From Trueperaceae bacterium (GTDB taxonomy: Bacteria > Deinococcota > Deinococci > Deinococcales > Trueperaceae): a stretch of 64,000 nucleotides of DNA. Position 1 is the first letter of the stretch, and each line of letters opens with the position of its first letter. This document shows, in pieces, positions 41,998 to 49,769 of the stretch. Below the pieces are notes generated by a model. That model was not told the origin of the DNA and did not search any database. It saw only the letters and a program-made list of their open reading frames with translations. The position numbers were made by a program, and so were the translations under genes. The DNA is taken from the NCBI GenBank assembly GCA_013697735.1, contig JACCWH010000152.1, positions 1-64,000 of the forward strand, written 5' to 3'.

Positions 41998-43301
41998 GGG
42001 CTGCAGAGGACGTCGACCTCCTCCGAGCCGATCTGGTAGTCGTAGAAGCGCCGGTAGAAGAAGGCCGCCTCGCTGGCGCAGTCGAGGTCGACGGCGCCGG
42101 GGTGGAGGACCTCGGCGAGCCAGACGACTGCCAGCACCGAATCCGGGACGGGTGTGTCCCAAGGGGCGACGAGCTTGGGAACGCGCAGGACACGCCCAGC
42201 GCGCACGGCGTCGAGCAGGCGCCACTCGGCGTCGGCCTCGATCGCGGCGACCGACGCGCCGCCGTACGGTGGCACGAGGATGACCTCCGGATTCCAGAGC
42301 AGCACCTGCTCCACGCCGACCTCGTTCCAGTAGCCCGGCAGGGCGGCCGTCGACGACGTCCCCCCGGCGGCCGCGATGAGCGCAGATTGGTACATTGCAC
42401 CGCTCGCGACCGTCGTGCGGGCAGTGCCGGTGAAGAGCACACTCGGTCGTGCGTTCGCGCCGCTCGTGGCCGCGTCGACCTTCTCGAGCACGTGCTCGTA
42501 GTAGCTGATCCATGCTTCGGCGCGGGCCGCGGCGTCGGGTCCGAAGATCTTCCCTGCGAGCCGCATGCCCGCCACCAGACCCTCGGACGACTCGCCGTCG
42601 AAGACCACCACCGGGATGCCGAGCGCCTCGACGGCGCCGATCCACTCGGAGCGAGCCGCGGCGAAGACCACGTCGGGGGCGGCTCCGGCGATCGTCTCCA
42701 CGTTGACCGCGGCCTGTGAGGTCACGGCGTGCAGATCGGGAAACCGTCGGTCGATGCGAGTCATGGCGGCGGCGCCCTCGGGGTCGCGGGCGCCGAGGAA
42801 GCCCGCCAATACGATCCGGTCCCCCGCACCCACGCCATAGGCGAGGTAGGTCGCGACGCCGTAGGGGCTGGCGAGTCGCGCGACGGGCTGGGCCACGTCG
42901 AACGATCGTCCCGCCCCATCCGTCACGCGGACGTGGTCCGGCAGGAACCCGGCAGAGACGAGGATCCGTTGCCCGGCGGCGGACGTGGCGAAGCGCATGA
43001 ACGGAGCGGCTTCGTCGTGATCGGCGACGATCTCGAGAACGACGCCTGGGAGGACGGCGACGGCGCCGGTGTGTCGCCAACCCGGTTCGCCGTGGCGGAG
43101 CACGAGGTGCTCCCCCTCGTCGACGCGCACCGGGGGCGTCGCCGAGTCCGCGTAGGCGTCGGTGAGGAGTTCGAAGAGCGCCTCGAGGTCGGCGGCGACG
43201 GCGACGCCCAAGGGTGCCGCCCACCCGATCGTGGCGAGCGAGCCGAACGCCAGTGCGAGGGCGAGCGCCCGGAGGCGCGGTCGGCTTCGATGTGGACGCA
43301 T
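41994..43301 (-). CDS. Periplasmic binding protein of FecB/BtuF type with ModA-like N-terminal segment
   Basis: A 435-aa exported binding protein. After the signal peptide (to about residue 27) there is a stretch of about 90 aa that reads like the two ends of a ModA-type molybdate binder joined together (GVAVAADLEALFELLTDAY, then FMRFATSAAGQRILVSAGFLPD). A complete class III binding domain follows (about 115-430: YLAYGVGAGDRIVLAGF, ARDPEGAAAMTRIDRRFPDL, PDVVFAA, GYWNEVGVEQVLLWNPEVIL). No lipobox Cys is present. The class III part is the working receptor for the adjacent permease. The ModA-like part is unusual. Confidence 0.83.
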   Translation of the reverse strand: MRPHRSRPRLRALALALAFGSLATIGWAAPLGVAVAADLEALFELLTDAYADSATPPVRVDEGEHLVLRHGEPGWRHTGAVAVLPGVVLEIVADHDEAAPFMRFATSAAGQRILVSAGFLPDHVRVTDGAGRSFDVAQPVARLASPYGVATYLAYGVGAGDRIVLAGFLGARDPEGAAAMTRIDRRFPDLHAVTSQAAVNVETIAGAAPDVVFAAARSEWIGAVEALGIPVVVFDGESSEGLVAGMRLAGKIFGPDAAARAEAWISYYEHVLEKVDAATSGANARPSVLFTGTARTTVASGAMYQSALIAAAGGTSSTAALPGYWNEVGVEQVLLWNPEVILVPPYGGASVAAIEADAEWRLLDAVRAGRVLRVPKLVAPWDTPVPDSVLAVVWLAEVLHPGAVDLDCASEAAFFYRRFYDYQIGSEEVDVLCSP

Positions 43302-43383
43302 GATCCTCCGGCGAGCTGGGCGGCCCCGTGTAGGGAGTGGCGCGGATGCTCGGTGGCGCCATGCTATGCCGACGTCGGTGGTG

Positions 43384-43389
43384 TACGTT
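43384..43389 (+). promoter_or_regulatory. -10 box (TACGTT) of the MFS gene
   Basis: TACGTT is followed by 7 nt and ATG 43397, supporting that start over an ATG-less extension upstream. Confidence 0.4.
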
Positions 43390-43396
43390 CGCTGAC

Positions 43397-44584
43397 ATGG
43401 CCGTCGCCACTCGCTCACGGGTCGTGCTCACCGGCCCCCCGCTCGCGCTGCTCATCACCGGCGCGCACCTCGCGAACGACGCATTCACCAACATCCTTCC
43501 GGTCTACCTGCCGACGCTCCAACTCCGGTTCGGCTTCGGCGAGGCGATGCTGGCGACGCTCGTGGCGCTCATATCGCTGTCGTCGAACGTGTTGCAGGCA
43601 TTCGTGGGTGCGCTCTCCGACCGCTGGGGCCGGCGCCGTACTGCGGCGATCGGTCTCATCTTGAGCTCGGTGCTGATGAGCTTCATCGCGGTTGCGCCGA
43701 CGGTCTGGGCATTGGTGCTGGTGCTCGCGATCGGCGGACTCGGCTCGGCGATCTTCCATCCTGGTGCCGTGTCGATGATGCGCGACGTCGGCGCGCGCAA
43801 GAGCCTCTTCATCGGTGTCTTCGCTGCCGGCGGCGCACTCGGCTCGGCGATCATGCCCGTGATCGTGCTCTGGATCATGCGGACGTACGGAGCCGAGTAC
43901 GTACCGTGGCTGGCGTTCGTGGGGGTGGCGGTCGGTCTCGCGCTGCTCGCCCTGGCGCCGACGCAGACGCCGGCGACGGGCGCGAATCGGCCCAAGGTAT
44001 TCGACGCCAAGCTCTTCGCCGGTCCGGTCGGCCTCCTGTCGCTCGCCGGGATCATGCGCGCCACCGCGTTCGTCAGCTTCTCGAACGCGATGCCGCTCTA
44101 CCTCGTCAGCGTTCGCGGATTCGCGCCGGATGCTGGCGTGATCGGCTCGACACTCGCGGCATACGGCATCGCAGCCGCTACGGGCGGAATGCTCGTCGGC
44201 ATCTTCGAGGGGCGGATCGGTCGCATCCGGATCATCGTGACGAGCATGTTGCTCGCCGTGCCACTGCTGATCCTGACGCTGGCGCTCGATCCCGGGACGC
44301 TGGGGTACTACGGCGCCGTCGCCGCCGCCGGGCTGCTCACCAACGCCTCCGTGCCGCTGCTGGTGGTGAGTGCGCAGGACCTCGCACCCCACGCGGTCGG
44401 CCCCGCCTCGGGCATGCTCATGGGGCTCACGTGGGGAACCGCAGGCGTAGCGTACATCGGCTTCGGGGCGCTCCAGGAACTGGTCGGGATCTCGCCGGCG
44501 CTGGTGGCCTCGTTCATCTTCCTGGTGCCGGCGGCGCTCCTCGCCGGTGTCGTCCTCCGGCGCCACCGCCACGCGCTCGGTTGA
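43397..44584 (+). CDS. MFS exporter (fosmidomycin-resistance-like)
   Basis: A 12-helix major facilitator of 395 aa. The N-terminal AHLANDAFTNILPVYLPTLQLRFGF, the A-motif-like GALSDRWGRRRTAAIG and IFHPGAVSMMRDVG match the Fsr-type drug efflux group. This implies proton-driven export of a small molecule. The substrate is unproven. ATG 43397 is chosen for its position at the N terminus of the first helix and the -10 box 7 nt upstream. It is divergent from the FecCD-type operon. Confidence 0.85.
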   Translation: MAVATRSRVVLTGPPLALLITGAHLANDAFTNILPVYLPTLQLRFGFGEAMLATLVALISLSSNVLQAFVGALSDRWGRRRTAAIGLILSSVLMSFIAVAPTVWALVLVLAIGGLGSAIFHPGAVSMMRDVGARKSLFIGVFAAGGALGSAIMPVIVLWIMRTYGAEYVPWLAFVGVAVGLALLALAPTQTPATGANRPKVFDAKLFAGPVGLLSLAGIMRATAFVSFSNAMPLYLVSVRGFAPDAGVIGSTLAAYGIAAATGGMLVGIFEGRIGRIRIIVTSMLLAVPLLILTLALDPGTLGYYGAVAAAGLLTNASVPLLVVSAQDLAPHAVGPASGMLMGLTWGTAGVAYIGFGALQELVGISPALVASFIFLVPAALLAGVVLRRHRHALG

Positions 44585-44720
44585 TGCGCGCGGACGCGGC
44601 GACGTCGCCGGCCGATGAGACGTAGGTTCTCGGGGCACGGTGCCCACAGGCGTACGGGCACCTACGGTCGCGCGCGGGCCGACGGGGGAGTATGGAGGGA
44701 TCATGACCCCGGGAGGCGCC

Positions 44721-45227
44721 ATGCCACGCACGTTCCACCTCCGTCGCAGTCAACGCGTCTCGTCGCCGCTCGAGGAGGTCTACGCCTACTTCTCCGATGC
44801 GGAGAATCTCGACGCGCTGACACCTCCCTTCCTCCGTTTCCGGATCCTCACGCCGCACCCCGTCCACATGCGCGTCGGGACGCGTATCGAGTACGCGCTC
44901 GCGCTCTTCGGCGTGCCGTTGCGGTGGCGCACGCACATCACGGTGTGGGAGCCCGGCCGTCGCTTCGTCGACGAGCAAGAGTCGGGACCATACGCCAGCT
45001 GGGTGCATACCCATACCTTCGAGGGCGTCGGTGGCGGCACCGTCATCCACGACCACGTGGCCTACGCCCTGCCTCTCGGGCTGCTCGGCGCCGTAGCGCA
45101 CACGCTCTTCGTGCGCGCAACGCTGCGGCGGATCTTCGACTTCCGGCACGCAGCGACGGCGAGGGCCTTCGCAGGAGACGTCGCGTCGTCCGAGTACGTG
45201 CCCCGACCCGCAGACGCCCGATCGTGA
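44721..45227 (+). CDS. SRPBCC (cyclase/dehydrase-like) protein
   Basis: A 168-aa START/SRPBCC-fold protein. The pattern RRSQRVSSPLEEVYAYFSDAENLDALTPPFL, TRIEYALALFGVPLRWRTHI and FVDEQESGPYASWVHTHTF is that of the small polyketide-cyclase/dehydrase-like group, whose members bind hydrophobic ligands. GGGAGG lies 5 nt before ATG 44721, preferred over ATG 44703. It is followed 37 nt later by the Lgt-like/thioredoxin gene. No catalytic role can be assigned. Confidence 0.83.
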   Translation: MPRTFHLRRSQRVSSPLEEVYAYFSDAENLDALTPPFLRFRILTPHPVHMRVGTRIEYALALFGVPLRWRTHITVWEPGRRFVDEQESGPYASWVHTHTFEGVGGGTVIHDHVAYALPLGLLGAVAHTLFVRATLRRIFDFRHAATARAFAGDVASSEYVPRPADARS

Positions 45228-45264
45228 GCGGCGGCGCGGGACGGCACGAGCGTACGGGAGCGAC

Positions 45265-46068
45265 ATGGGCGCCCTGACGCTCGGCCCGCTCGTCGTGTCG
45301 CTCGACCGTGCCTTTGCCGGGCTCGGCTTCATGATCCTGCTCCTCGGCGCCGCCTGGCTGTCGCGTCGTGGCCACCCCGATCGTACGGACTGGGCGTGGC
45401 GCACGGCGCTCGCGGCGTTCGTCGGAGCCCGTCTGGGATTCGTGCTCACGCACGGCGACTTCTACCTGTCGAACCCCGCAGCCATCCTCGCGATCTGGCA
45501 GGGGGGCTTCGCTCCGTGGTGGGGGGTCGCCGCCGCGACCCTCGCGACGCTCCCGGAGCTGTGGCGTACCGCGGCCGTTCGCGCCCCCACGCTCTCGCTC
45601 GCGCTCCTCGCGCTCGCCGGGTGGCTCCTGCCCGCAACCCGCCTCACGCCGAGAGCGGCCGATCTCAACGTATCCCTTCCGGATGTCGTGCTCGTCCGAC
45701 TCGACGGGACACCCGTCTCGCTCCACGACGGGGGTGGCCCCGTCGTCGTGAACGTCTGGGCGACGTGGTGCCCGCCCTGCCGCCGTGAACTGCCGCTCCT
45801 CCTCGCTACCGCCGCGCGAAGCGACGACGTCCGCATCGCGCTCGTGAATCAGCGCGAGACGTCGGCGACGGTGGGGCGGTACCTCGCTCGGGAGGGGCTC
45901 GACGACGATGGTGTGCTCCTCGACGAGCGGGGCGCGGTCGGATCGGCGCTGCGCTCGGGTGGCCTGCCGACCACGTATGCGTTCGATGGCGATGGACGGT
46001 TGGTCGATCTCCATGTCGGAGAGCTTTCGGGGCCGACGCTGGACCGCCTGGTGAGGCGAGCTCGATGA
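45265..46068 (+). CDS. Lgt-like membrane domain fused to TlpA-type thioredoxin
   Basis: A 267-aa two-domain protein. The N-terminal half (about 1-125) has four helices and a truncated prolipoprotein diacylglyceryl transferase-like pattern (GPLVVSLDRAFAGLGF, GARLGFVLTHGDFYLSNPAAILAIWQGGF). The C-terminal half is a periplasmic thioredoxin of the TlpA/ResA group with active site WCPPC (Cys169, Cys172) and a cis-Pro in GGLPTTY. Lgt catalytic arginines are not evident, so the first half probably serves as a membrane anchor. Comparable fusions exist in Proteobacteria. A periplasmic disulfide-reducing role is likely. Confidence 0.82.
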   Translation: MGALTLGPLVVSLDRAFAGLGFMILLLGAAWLSRRGHPDRTDWAWRTALAAFVGARLGFVLTHGDFYLSNPAAILAIWQGGFAPWWGVAAATLATLPELWRTAAVRAPTLSLALLALAGWLLPATRLTPRAADLNVSLPDVVLVRLDGTPVSLHDGGGPVVVNVWATWCPPCRRELPLLLATAARSDDVRIALVNQRETSATVGRYLAREGLDDDGVLLDERGAVGSALRSGGLPTTYAFDGDGRLVDLHVGELSGPTLDRLVRRAR

Positions 46069-46124
46069 CCTCTTCATGAGGGCGCCGCACCCGCCGCGCC
46101 TATACAAGCGCCCGTGTGGATTCT

Positions 46125-46130
46125 TATACT
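46125..46130 (+). promoter_or_regulatory. Possible -10 box (TATACT) of the peptide ABC operon
   Basis: TATACT lies in a short AT-richer stretch 43 nt before ATG 46174. A convincing -35 is not seen at 17 nt. The leader carries GGAGG next to the start codon, so this operon is not leaderless. Confidence 0.4.
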
Positions 46131-46173
46131 CCTGCATGCGAGGCGACGTTCCCCGTCCTCGCTCGGAGGTTTC

Positions 46174-47775
46174 ATGTCCGATTCGAACTTCGCGCAGACG
46201 CTACGCCGATCCGCCGATCGACGCTCGTTCTTCCGCACTGTGTTGGCCATGGCCGTCGCGGTCGTGTTCGGCGCCAGCAGCGTCGCATGGGCACAAGGCA
46301 CCGACGGCGGCACGCTCGTCTGGCTCGGTCACCAGGAGGTCGCCGGGCTCGGCCCGAACGACATCGGCCCCGACGTTCAGGCGGCCGTGATCTTCAACAT
46401 CCTCAACCCGCTCGTGCACGTCAACCACCTCACGGAGACCGAAGGGGTCCTCGCACGCTCGTGGGACGTGACCGACGACGGTCTCACCTACACCTTCGAA
46501 CTCGAAGAGGGTGTCGTCTTCCACGACGGCAGCGAGTTCACCGCCGACGACGTGAAGTACACGTACGAGTTCTACGCCCAGCCGGGCAACACCATCGCCA
46601 GCCGCTTCAACGGCATGCGCGAGGTCGAGGTCGTCGACGCCCACACGGTGCGCGTCCACATGGACAGCGTGAACGCCGCCTTCTTGCGCGTGGCGGGCGA
46701 GGTTCCGATCGTGCCCTCGGACTACCACGCCGAGGTCGGCGACGACGGCTTCCGCACCGCGCCGATCGGCACGGGCGCCTTCCGGCTCGAGGAATGGCGG
46801 CCGGCCGAATTCACGCAGCTCGTGGCGTTCCCGGAGCACTTCCGCGGCGCACCGCTCGTCGAGCGGCTCCGCCTCGAGGTCGTGCCCGAGGCCTCCGTTC
46901 GCTACATCGCGCTGCTCACGGGCGACGCGCATGCGACGGTCTGGCCCATCTCGGTCGAGGACAGCCTCGAACTCGATGCCGATCCCGACTTCCGCATGGT
47001 GGCGACGAACTGGAACTCGCCGCGGTTCATTCCGCTCAACAACGAGGTCCCGCAGCTCTCCGACCGGCGCGTGCGCCAGGCGATGCTGCACGCGATCGAT
47101 CGTCAGCGCATCATCGACGACCTCGAAGCGGGTTTCGGCGTGGTCGCGACGTCGCACCTCGCTCCGCACAACAGCTTCTACAACCCCGACGTGCCCCTGT
47201 ACCCGTACGACCCCGAGCGCGCGCGGGAGCTCCTCGAAGAGGCCGGTTGGACCGTCGGGTCCGACGGCATTCGCGTCAAGGACGGCCAGCGCCTGACCTT
47301 CACGACCACGACGATCAGCGGCGATCAGCAGCGTCGTCCGATGGCCGAGCTCGCGCAGATCTTCCTGCGTGAGGTGGGCGTCGACATGCAGCTCGCCGAG
47401 GCGCCCGTCGCGTCGATCCTCCAGGGATTGCGTGAAGGGACGCTCGAAGCGTCGCTCTTCAACTGGACCCACGGCTCGACGACGGACCCGAGTCCGACGA
47501 GCACGCTCTACAGCACCGGTGGCGACAACTTCACGCGCTACAACAACCCCGAGATGGATGGCCTCATCGACGAGGGCTTGGGGCTCGTGGCAGAAGAAGC
47601 CCGCCGCCCCATCTACGACCGGACGCAGGAGCTCTTCGCCGAGGACGTGCCCGCCCTCTACCTGCACTTCAACCAGGGTGTCCTCGTCTTCTCGAACGCC
47701 ATGCAGGGGCTGCCCGACGAAATCCTCTCGAGCACCCCGCTCTTCTACCGTGCGCACGAGTACTCGCTCGATTGA
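46174..47775 (+). CDS. ABC transporter substrate-binding protein, family 5 (dipeptide/oligopeptide type)
   Basis: A 533-aa DppA/OppA-like binding protein. The leader has a twin arginine (ADRRSFFRT) before the hydrophobic stretch and ends at WAQ. Family signatures follow: LARSWDVTDDGLTYTFELEEGVVFHDGSEFTADDV, APIGTGAFRLEEW, DRRVRQAMLHAIDRQRI and YDPERARELLEEAGW. GGAGG lies 4 nt before ATG 46174. It opens an operon with two permeases and an M81 peptidase. ATPase subunits (DppD/F) are missing from the visible operon. Confidence 0.93.
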   Translation: MSDSNFAQTLRRSADRRSFFRTVLAMAVAVVFGASSVAWAQGTDGGTLVWLGHQEVAGLGPNDIGPDVQAAVIFNILNPLVHVNHLTETEGVLARSWDVTDDGLTYTFELEEGVVFHDGSEFTADDVKYTYEFYAQPGNTIASRFNGMREVEVVDAHTVRVHMDSVNAAFLRVAGEVPIVPSDYHAEVGDDGFRTAPIGTGAFRLEEWRPAEFTQLVAFPEHFRGAPLVERLRLEVVPEASVRYIALLTGDAHATVWPISVEDSLELDADPDFRMVATNWNSPRFIPLNNEVPQLSDRRVRQAMLHAIDRQRIIDDLEAGFGVVATSHLAPHNSFYNPDVPLYPYDPERARELLEEAGWTVGSDGIRVKDGQRLTFTTTTISGDQQRRPMAELAQIFLREVGVDMQLAEAPVASILQGLREGTLEASLFNWTHGSTTDPSPTSTLYSTGGDNFTRYNNPEMDGLIDEGLGLVAEEARRPIYDRTQELFAEDVPALYLHFNQGVLVFSNAMQGLPDEILSSTPLFYRAHEYSLD

Positions 47776-47816
47776 TCGTGTGCCTGCGGCCTCCTCCTAC
47801 GAGGCCTGAGCGACGT

Positions 47817-47854
47817 TCGTGACGCTGGCTGCCTTCGCGCACCCAGCGTCACGA
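47817..47854 (+). terminator. Intra-operon 12-bp hairpin after the binding-protein gene
   Basis: TCGTGACGCTGG (47817-47828) pairs exactly with CCAGCGTCACGA (47843-47854) around a 14-nt loop, 42 nt after the binding-protein stop and 72 nt before the first permease. It probably acts as a partial terminator or 3'-end protector that raises binding protein over permease. Confidence 0.65.
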
Positions 47855-47925
47855 CCCTTCCGCCCCGGTCTGCGCCGCACCAGAGCTCGCCTCCGTTCCG
47901 ATCCCCCACACCCTGGAAGGCGGGC

Positions 47926-48861
47926 ATGTCGGGCTATTTGACGTTCCGTATCATCAAGGGCGCCTTCGTCGTGGTGCTCATCAGTCTGCTGACCTTCGTG
48001 GTCATGCGCATCATGCCGGGCGATCCCGTCTACCTGCTCCTCGGAGAGGGGCAGATCCCGATCAGCGACGCGCAGATCGCCGCGATCCGCGCCAAATGGG
48101 GCCTCGACCGCCCGCTGCACGAGCAGTATCTCGTGTGGGCCGGAAACCTCTTCAGGGGTGACTTCGGCACGTCGCTCATCCGCCCGGGCGTACCGGTGCG
48201 CCACATGATCTTCGAGGCTATTCCCGTGACCGCCACGCTGAATTTCTATGCGCTCGTGCTGGCCATCGCCGTGGCGATCCCCTTCGGGATCGCGGCGGCG
48301 GTGCGCCGCAACTCGATCGTCGACTACGCCAGCAACGTCGTCTCGGCGCTCGGGATCGCCACGCCCAACTTCTGGCTGGCGCTCATGCTGATCGTCGTAT
48401 TCGCGCTCTACCTGCGCTGGCTCCCCCCGTTCGGCCTACGGTCGTGGCAGGGATACATCCTGCCCGTGATCGTGATCGCGACCGAGGAGATGGCGGTGCT
48501 GATGCGCATCACGCGCGGCGCCGTGCTCGAACTGCTGCCGCAGGACTTCGTCCGGACCGCCCGTTCGAAGGGGCTCTCCGAGCGAGCGGTGCTCTACCGC
48601 CACGTGGTCTCGAACACGATGCTTCCCGTGATCACCGTAATCGGCTTTCGCGTCGCCTTCATCCTCTCGGGCACGATCATCGTCGAGACCGTCTTCGCAC
48701 TGCCGGGGATCGGTCGCCTCTTCGTGGACTCCGTCTTGCGCCTCGACTACCAGGTGGTGCAATCGCTGGTGGTGGTGTTCGCGCTCTTGGTCGTGGTCGT
48801 GAACCTGCTGACCGACATGGTCTACGCGTTCGTCGATCCGCGCATCAGGATCTCGACGTGA
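47926..48861 (+). CDS. Dipeptide-type ABC permease (DppB-like)
   Basis: A 311-aa permease with six helices. It has the family start (FRIIKGAFVVVLISLLTFVVMRIMPGDP), the periplasmic GLDRPLHEQYLVWAGNLFRGDFGTSL segment and the EAA loop (MRITRGAVLELLPQDFVRTARSKGLSERAVLYRHVVSNTMLP) that contacts the ATPase. Its stop overlaps the GTG start of the partner permease (GTGA). It belongs with the upstream binding protein. Confidence 0.94.
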   Translation: MSGYLTFRIIKGAFVVVLISLLTFVVMRIMPGDPVYLLLGEGQIPISDAQIAAIRAKWGLDRPLHEQYLVWAGNLFRGDFGTSLIRPGVPVRHMIFEAIPVTATLNFYALVLAIAVAIPFGIAAAVRRNSIVDYASNVVSALGIATPNFWLALMLIVVFALYLRWLPPFGLRSWQGYILPVIVIATEEMAVLMRITRGAVLELLPQDFVRTARSKGLSERAVLYRHVVSNTMLPVITVIGFRVAFILSGTIIVETVFALPGIGRLFVDSVLRLDYQVVQSLVVVFALLVVVVNLLTDMVYAFVDPRIRIST

Positions 48862-49769
48862 GCATCGCGCCGACGGATCCCGTCTTCACGAGCGCGAGGG
48901 ACGATGCTCCTCGGCCATCGCGAAACAAGGCGATCGCCCGCTTCGTGGCCAACCGGATGGCACTCGCTGGCCTCGTGGTGGTGCTGTTGCTCTTCCTCAT
49001 GGCGATCTTCGCGGCCCAGATCGCGCCGCACCACCCGAACAACGACATCTTCCGGGGTATGCGCGGGGTGGGGCCGTCGGTCGAGCACCCGATGGGCTTC
49101 GATCACCTGAGTCGCGACCTGCTCAGCCGCGTGATCTACGGCACGCGCACCGCGCTCATCGTCGGCCTACTCTCGTCGATCATCTCGGTGGTGATCGGCA
49201 TCATCGTCGGCGCACTCGCCGGATACTTCGGCGGTTGGATCGACGAGGTGCTCTCGCTCCTCATCGACGCGCTCATGGCGTTCCCGCTCATCGCGCTGCT
49301 GATCGTGCTCGCCGCCGTGCTCGGACCGAGTCTCACGACCACCGTGGTCGTGATCGGTGCAACCGTCTGGGCGCGCTATGCGCGGGTCGTGCGCGCTGAG
49401 GTGATGAGCCTTCGAGAGCGGGACTTCGTGACGGCTGCGCGCGCGCTCGGTGCGCTCGACTGGCGCATCATCTGGAAGCACGTCGTCCCCAACGTGTTGA
49501 CCTCCGTGATCGTGCTCGCGTCGCTGCAGGTCGGCGCCATCATCATCCTCGAATCGGCGCTGTCGTTCCTCGGTCTCGGCGTGCGCCCGCCGACCGCGAC
49601 GTGGGGCGGGATCCTCTCCGACGGGCGCGCCTTCATCTTGCGCTACCCACACATCGCCATCTTCCCGGGGGTGATGATCGTGATCACCGTGCTGGCCTTC
49701 AACTTCATCGGCGACGGGTTGCGCGACGCGCTCGATCCGCACGGCCGCGTGGCGAAGATGCGCAAGTGA
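48858..49769 (+). CDS. Dipeptide-type ABC permease (DppC-like)
   Basis: A 303-aa partner permease. The GTG start lies in the GTGA overlap with the DppB-like gene. Features are the N-terminal RFVANRMALAGLVVVLLLFL helix, MGFDHLSRDLLSRVIYGTRTAL, the EAA loop (VRAEVMSLRERDFVTAARALGALDWRIIWKHVVPN) and SALSFLGLGVRPPTATWGGIL. The stop overlaps the GTG of the M81 peptidase gene, linking import and hydrolysis. Confidence 0.94.
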   Translation: MSIAPTDPVFTSARDDAPRPSRNKAIARFVANRMALAGLVVVLLLFLMAIFAAQIAPHHPNNDIFRGMRGVGPSVEHPMGFDHLSRDLLSRVIYGTRTALIVGLLSSIISVVIGIIVGALAGYFGGWIDEVLSLLIDALMAFPLIALLIVLAAVLGPSLTTTVVVIGATVWARYARVVRAEVMSLRERDFVTAARALGALDWRIIWKHVVPNVLTSVIVLASLQVGAIIILESALSFLGLGVRPPTATWGGILSDGRAFILRYPHIAIFPGVMIVITVLAFNFIGDGLRDALDPHGRVAKMRK

